From JAOUEA01 sp040511595 (GTDB lineage: Bacteria > Actinomycetota > UBA4738 > HRBIN12): 20,933 nucleotides of DNA. The first letter of the stretch is position 1. The number at the start of each line of letters is the position of its first letter. This document shows positions 20,719-20,933 of the stretch, one piece after another. The stretch lies in contig JBEVGU010000028.1 in NCBI GenBank assembly GCA_040511595.1, forward strand, positions 1-20,933, written 5' to 3'. The translations under genes and the position numbers were made by a program. The notes under the pieces were generated by a model. That model was not told where the DNA came from. It saw nothing but the letters and a program-made list of their open reading frames with translations, and made no database searches.

Positions 20719-20933
20719 ATGACCCGCTACCGTGACCTCGGCCTCACCGTTGGCCAGTTGACGCCAGGTCCCCTCAACGCGATCACCGACGTCGACGGCG
20801 TCGCGGTCGGCGCGAGCACGCTGATCGAAGGCGATGGCCCGCTCGTCGTCGGACGAGGCCCCGTGCGCACCGGCGTCACCGTGATCGTGCCGCACCCCCG
20901 CATCGGCGCCGAGCCCGTCTACGCCGGCTGCCA
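20719..20933 (+). CDS. P1-family peptidase (DmpA-like, S58), N-terminal part, truncated by window end
   Basis: The frame from ATG 20719 runs open to the window end, giving 71 residues. It contains PGPLNAITDVDGVAVGASTLI followed by RTGVTVIVPH, the N-terminal signature of P1/DmpA peptidases (peptidase family S58: L-aminopeptidase D-amidase/esterase and beta-aminopeptidases). These autoprocess into two chains; the catalytic Ser region would lie beyond the window and cannot be checked. The gene starts 11 bp after azlD in the same direction, so released amino acids or peptide products might be exported by AzlCD; that is inference from position. Confidence 0.85.
   Translation, partial: MTRYRDLGLTVGQLTPGPLNAITDVDGVAVGASTLIEGDGPLVVGRGPVRTGVTVIVPHPRIGAEPVYAGC

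Noticed and set aside
1..20933. CRISPR arrays, tRNA or rRNA genes, insertion sequences, attachment sites
   Set aside because: No spaced repeats, cloverleaf sequences, transposase frames or terminal repeats were seen on reading both strands; a covariance-model scan was not possible here.

Overview
This is a GC-rich bacterial window, dense with genes and with many GTG/TTG starts and 4-nt start/stop overlaps. Several genes have a TANNNT box 6-8 nt before the start codon, which suggests leaderless transcripts. Together with a TIGR03118-type secreted protein, a large signalling ATPase and a HisN-like phosphatase, this points to an actinobacterial lineage, probably outside the classical Actinomycetes because only one clpP lies between tig and clpX. 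A Chloroflexota-like relative cannot be excluded. No rRNA, tRNA, IS element, phage gene or CRISPR array was seen. No stretch longer than 300 bp lacks a gene; the longest is the regulatory gap 18203-18393.

Layout. (1) 2-2662 (+): 3' part of a cyclase-type AAA/TPR signalling ATPase. (2) 2694-6736 (-): tig-clpP-clpX proteostasis cluster followed by a DUF308/HdeD membrane protein. (3) 6830-7591 (+): IMPase/HisN-like phosphatase, divergent from tig. (4) 7601-9558 (-): ornithine cyclodeaminase-family reductase and an APH-like kinase, overlapping by GTGA and divergent from a class I/II aminotransferase at 9626-10756 (+). (5) 10804-11904 (-): secreted TIGR03118 beta-propeller-like protein. (6) 12068-12646 (+): 3-methyladenine DNA glycosylase I. 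(7) 12714-18202 (-): five tightly packed genes forming a corrinoid-dependent methyl-transfer operon: corrinoid protein, pterin-binding methyltransferase, RACo-like reductive activase, DUF1638 protein and MttB-family methyltransferase. A TetR regulator is divergent at 18394-19059 (+). (8) 19181-19651 (-): small HExxH zincin. (9) 19695-20933 (+): AzlC-AzlD amino-acid exporter and the start of a P1-family (DmpA-like) peptidase.

The most interesting system is the methyltransferase operon. By analogy with MtgB/MtpB/MtcB-type systems, the MttB-like protein would move a methyl group from an unknown methylated amine, probably a quaternary amine, to the corrinoid protein. The pterin-binding enzyme would pass it to tetrahydrofolate, and the [2Fe-2S] activase would re-reduce oxidised Co(II) corrinoid. 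DUF1638, of unknown function, overlaps the genes on both sides. Two matching TGACC-N3-GGTCA palindromes lie in the gap shared with the TetR gene and probably form its operator, so the system looks self-contained and inducible.
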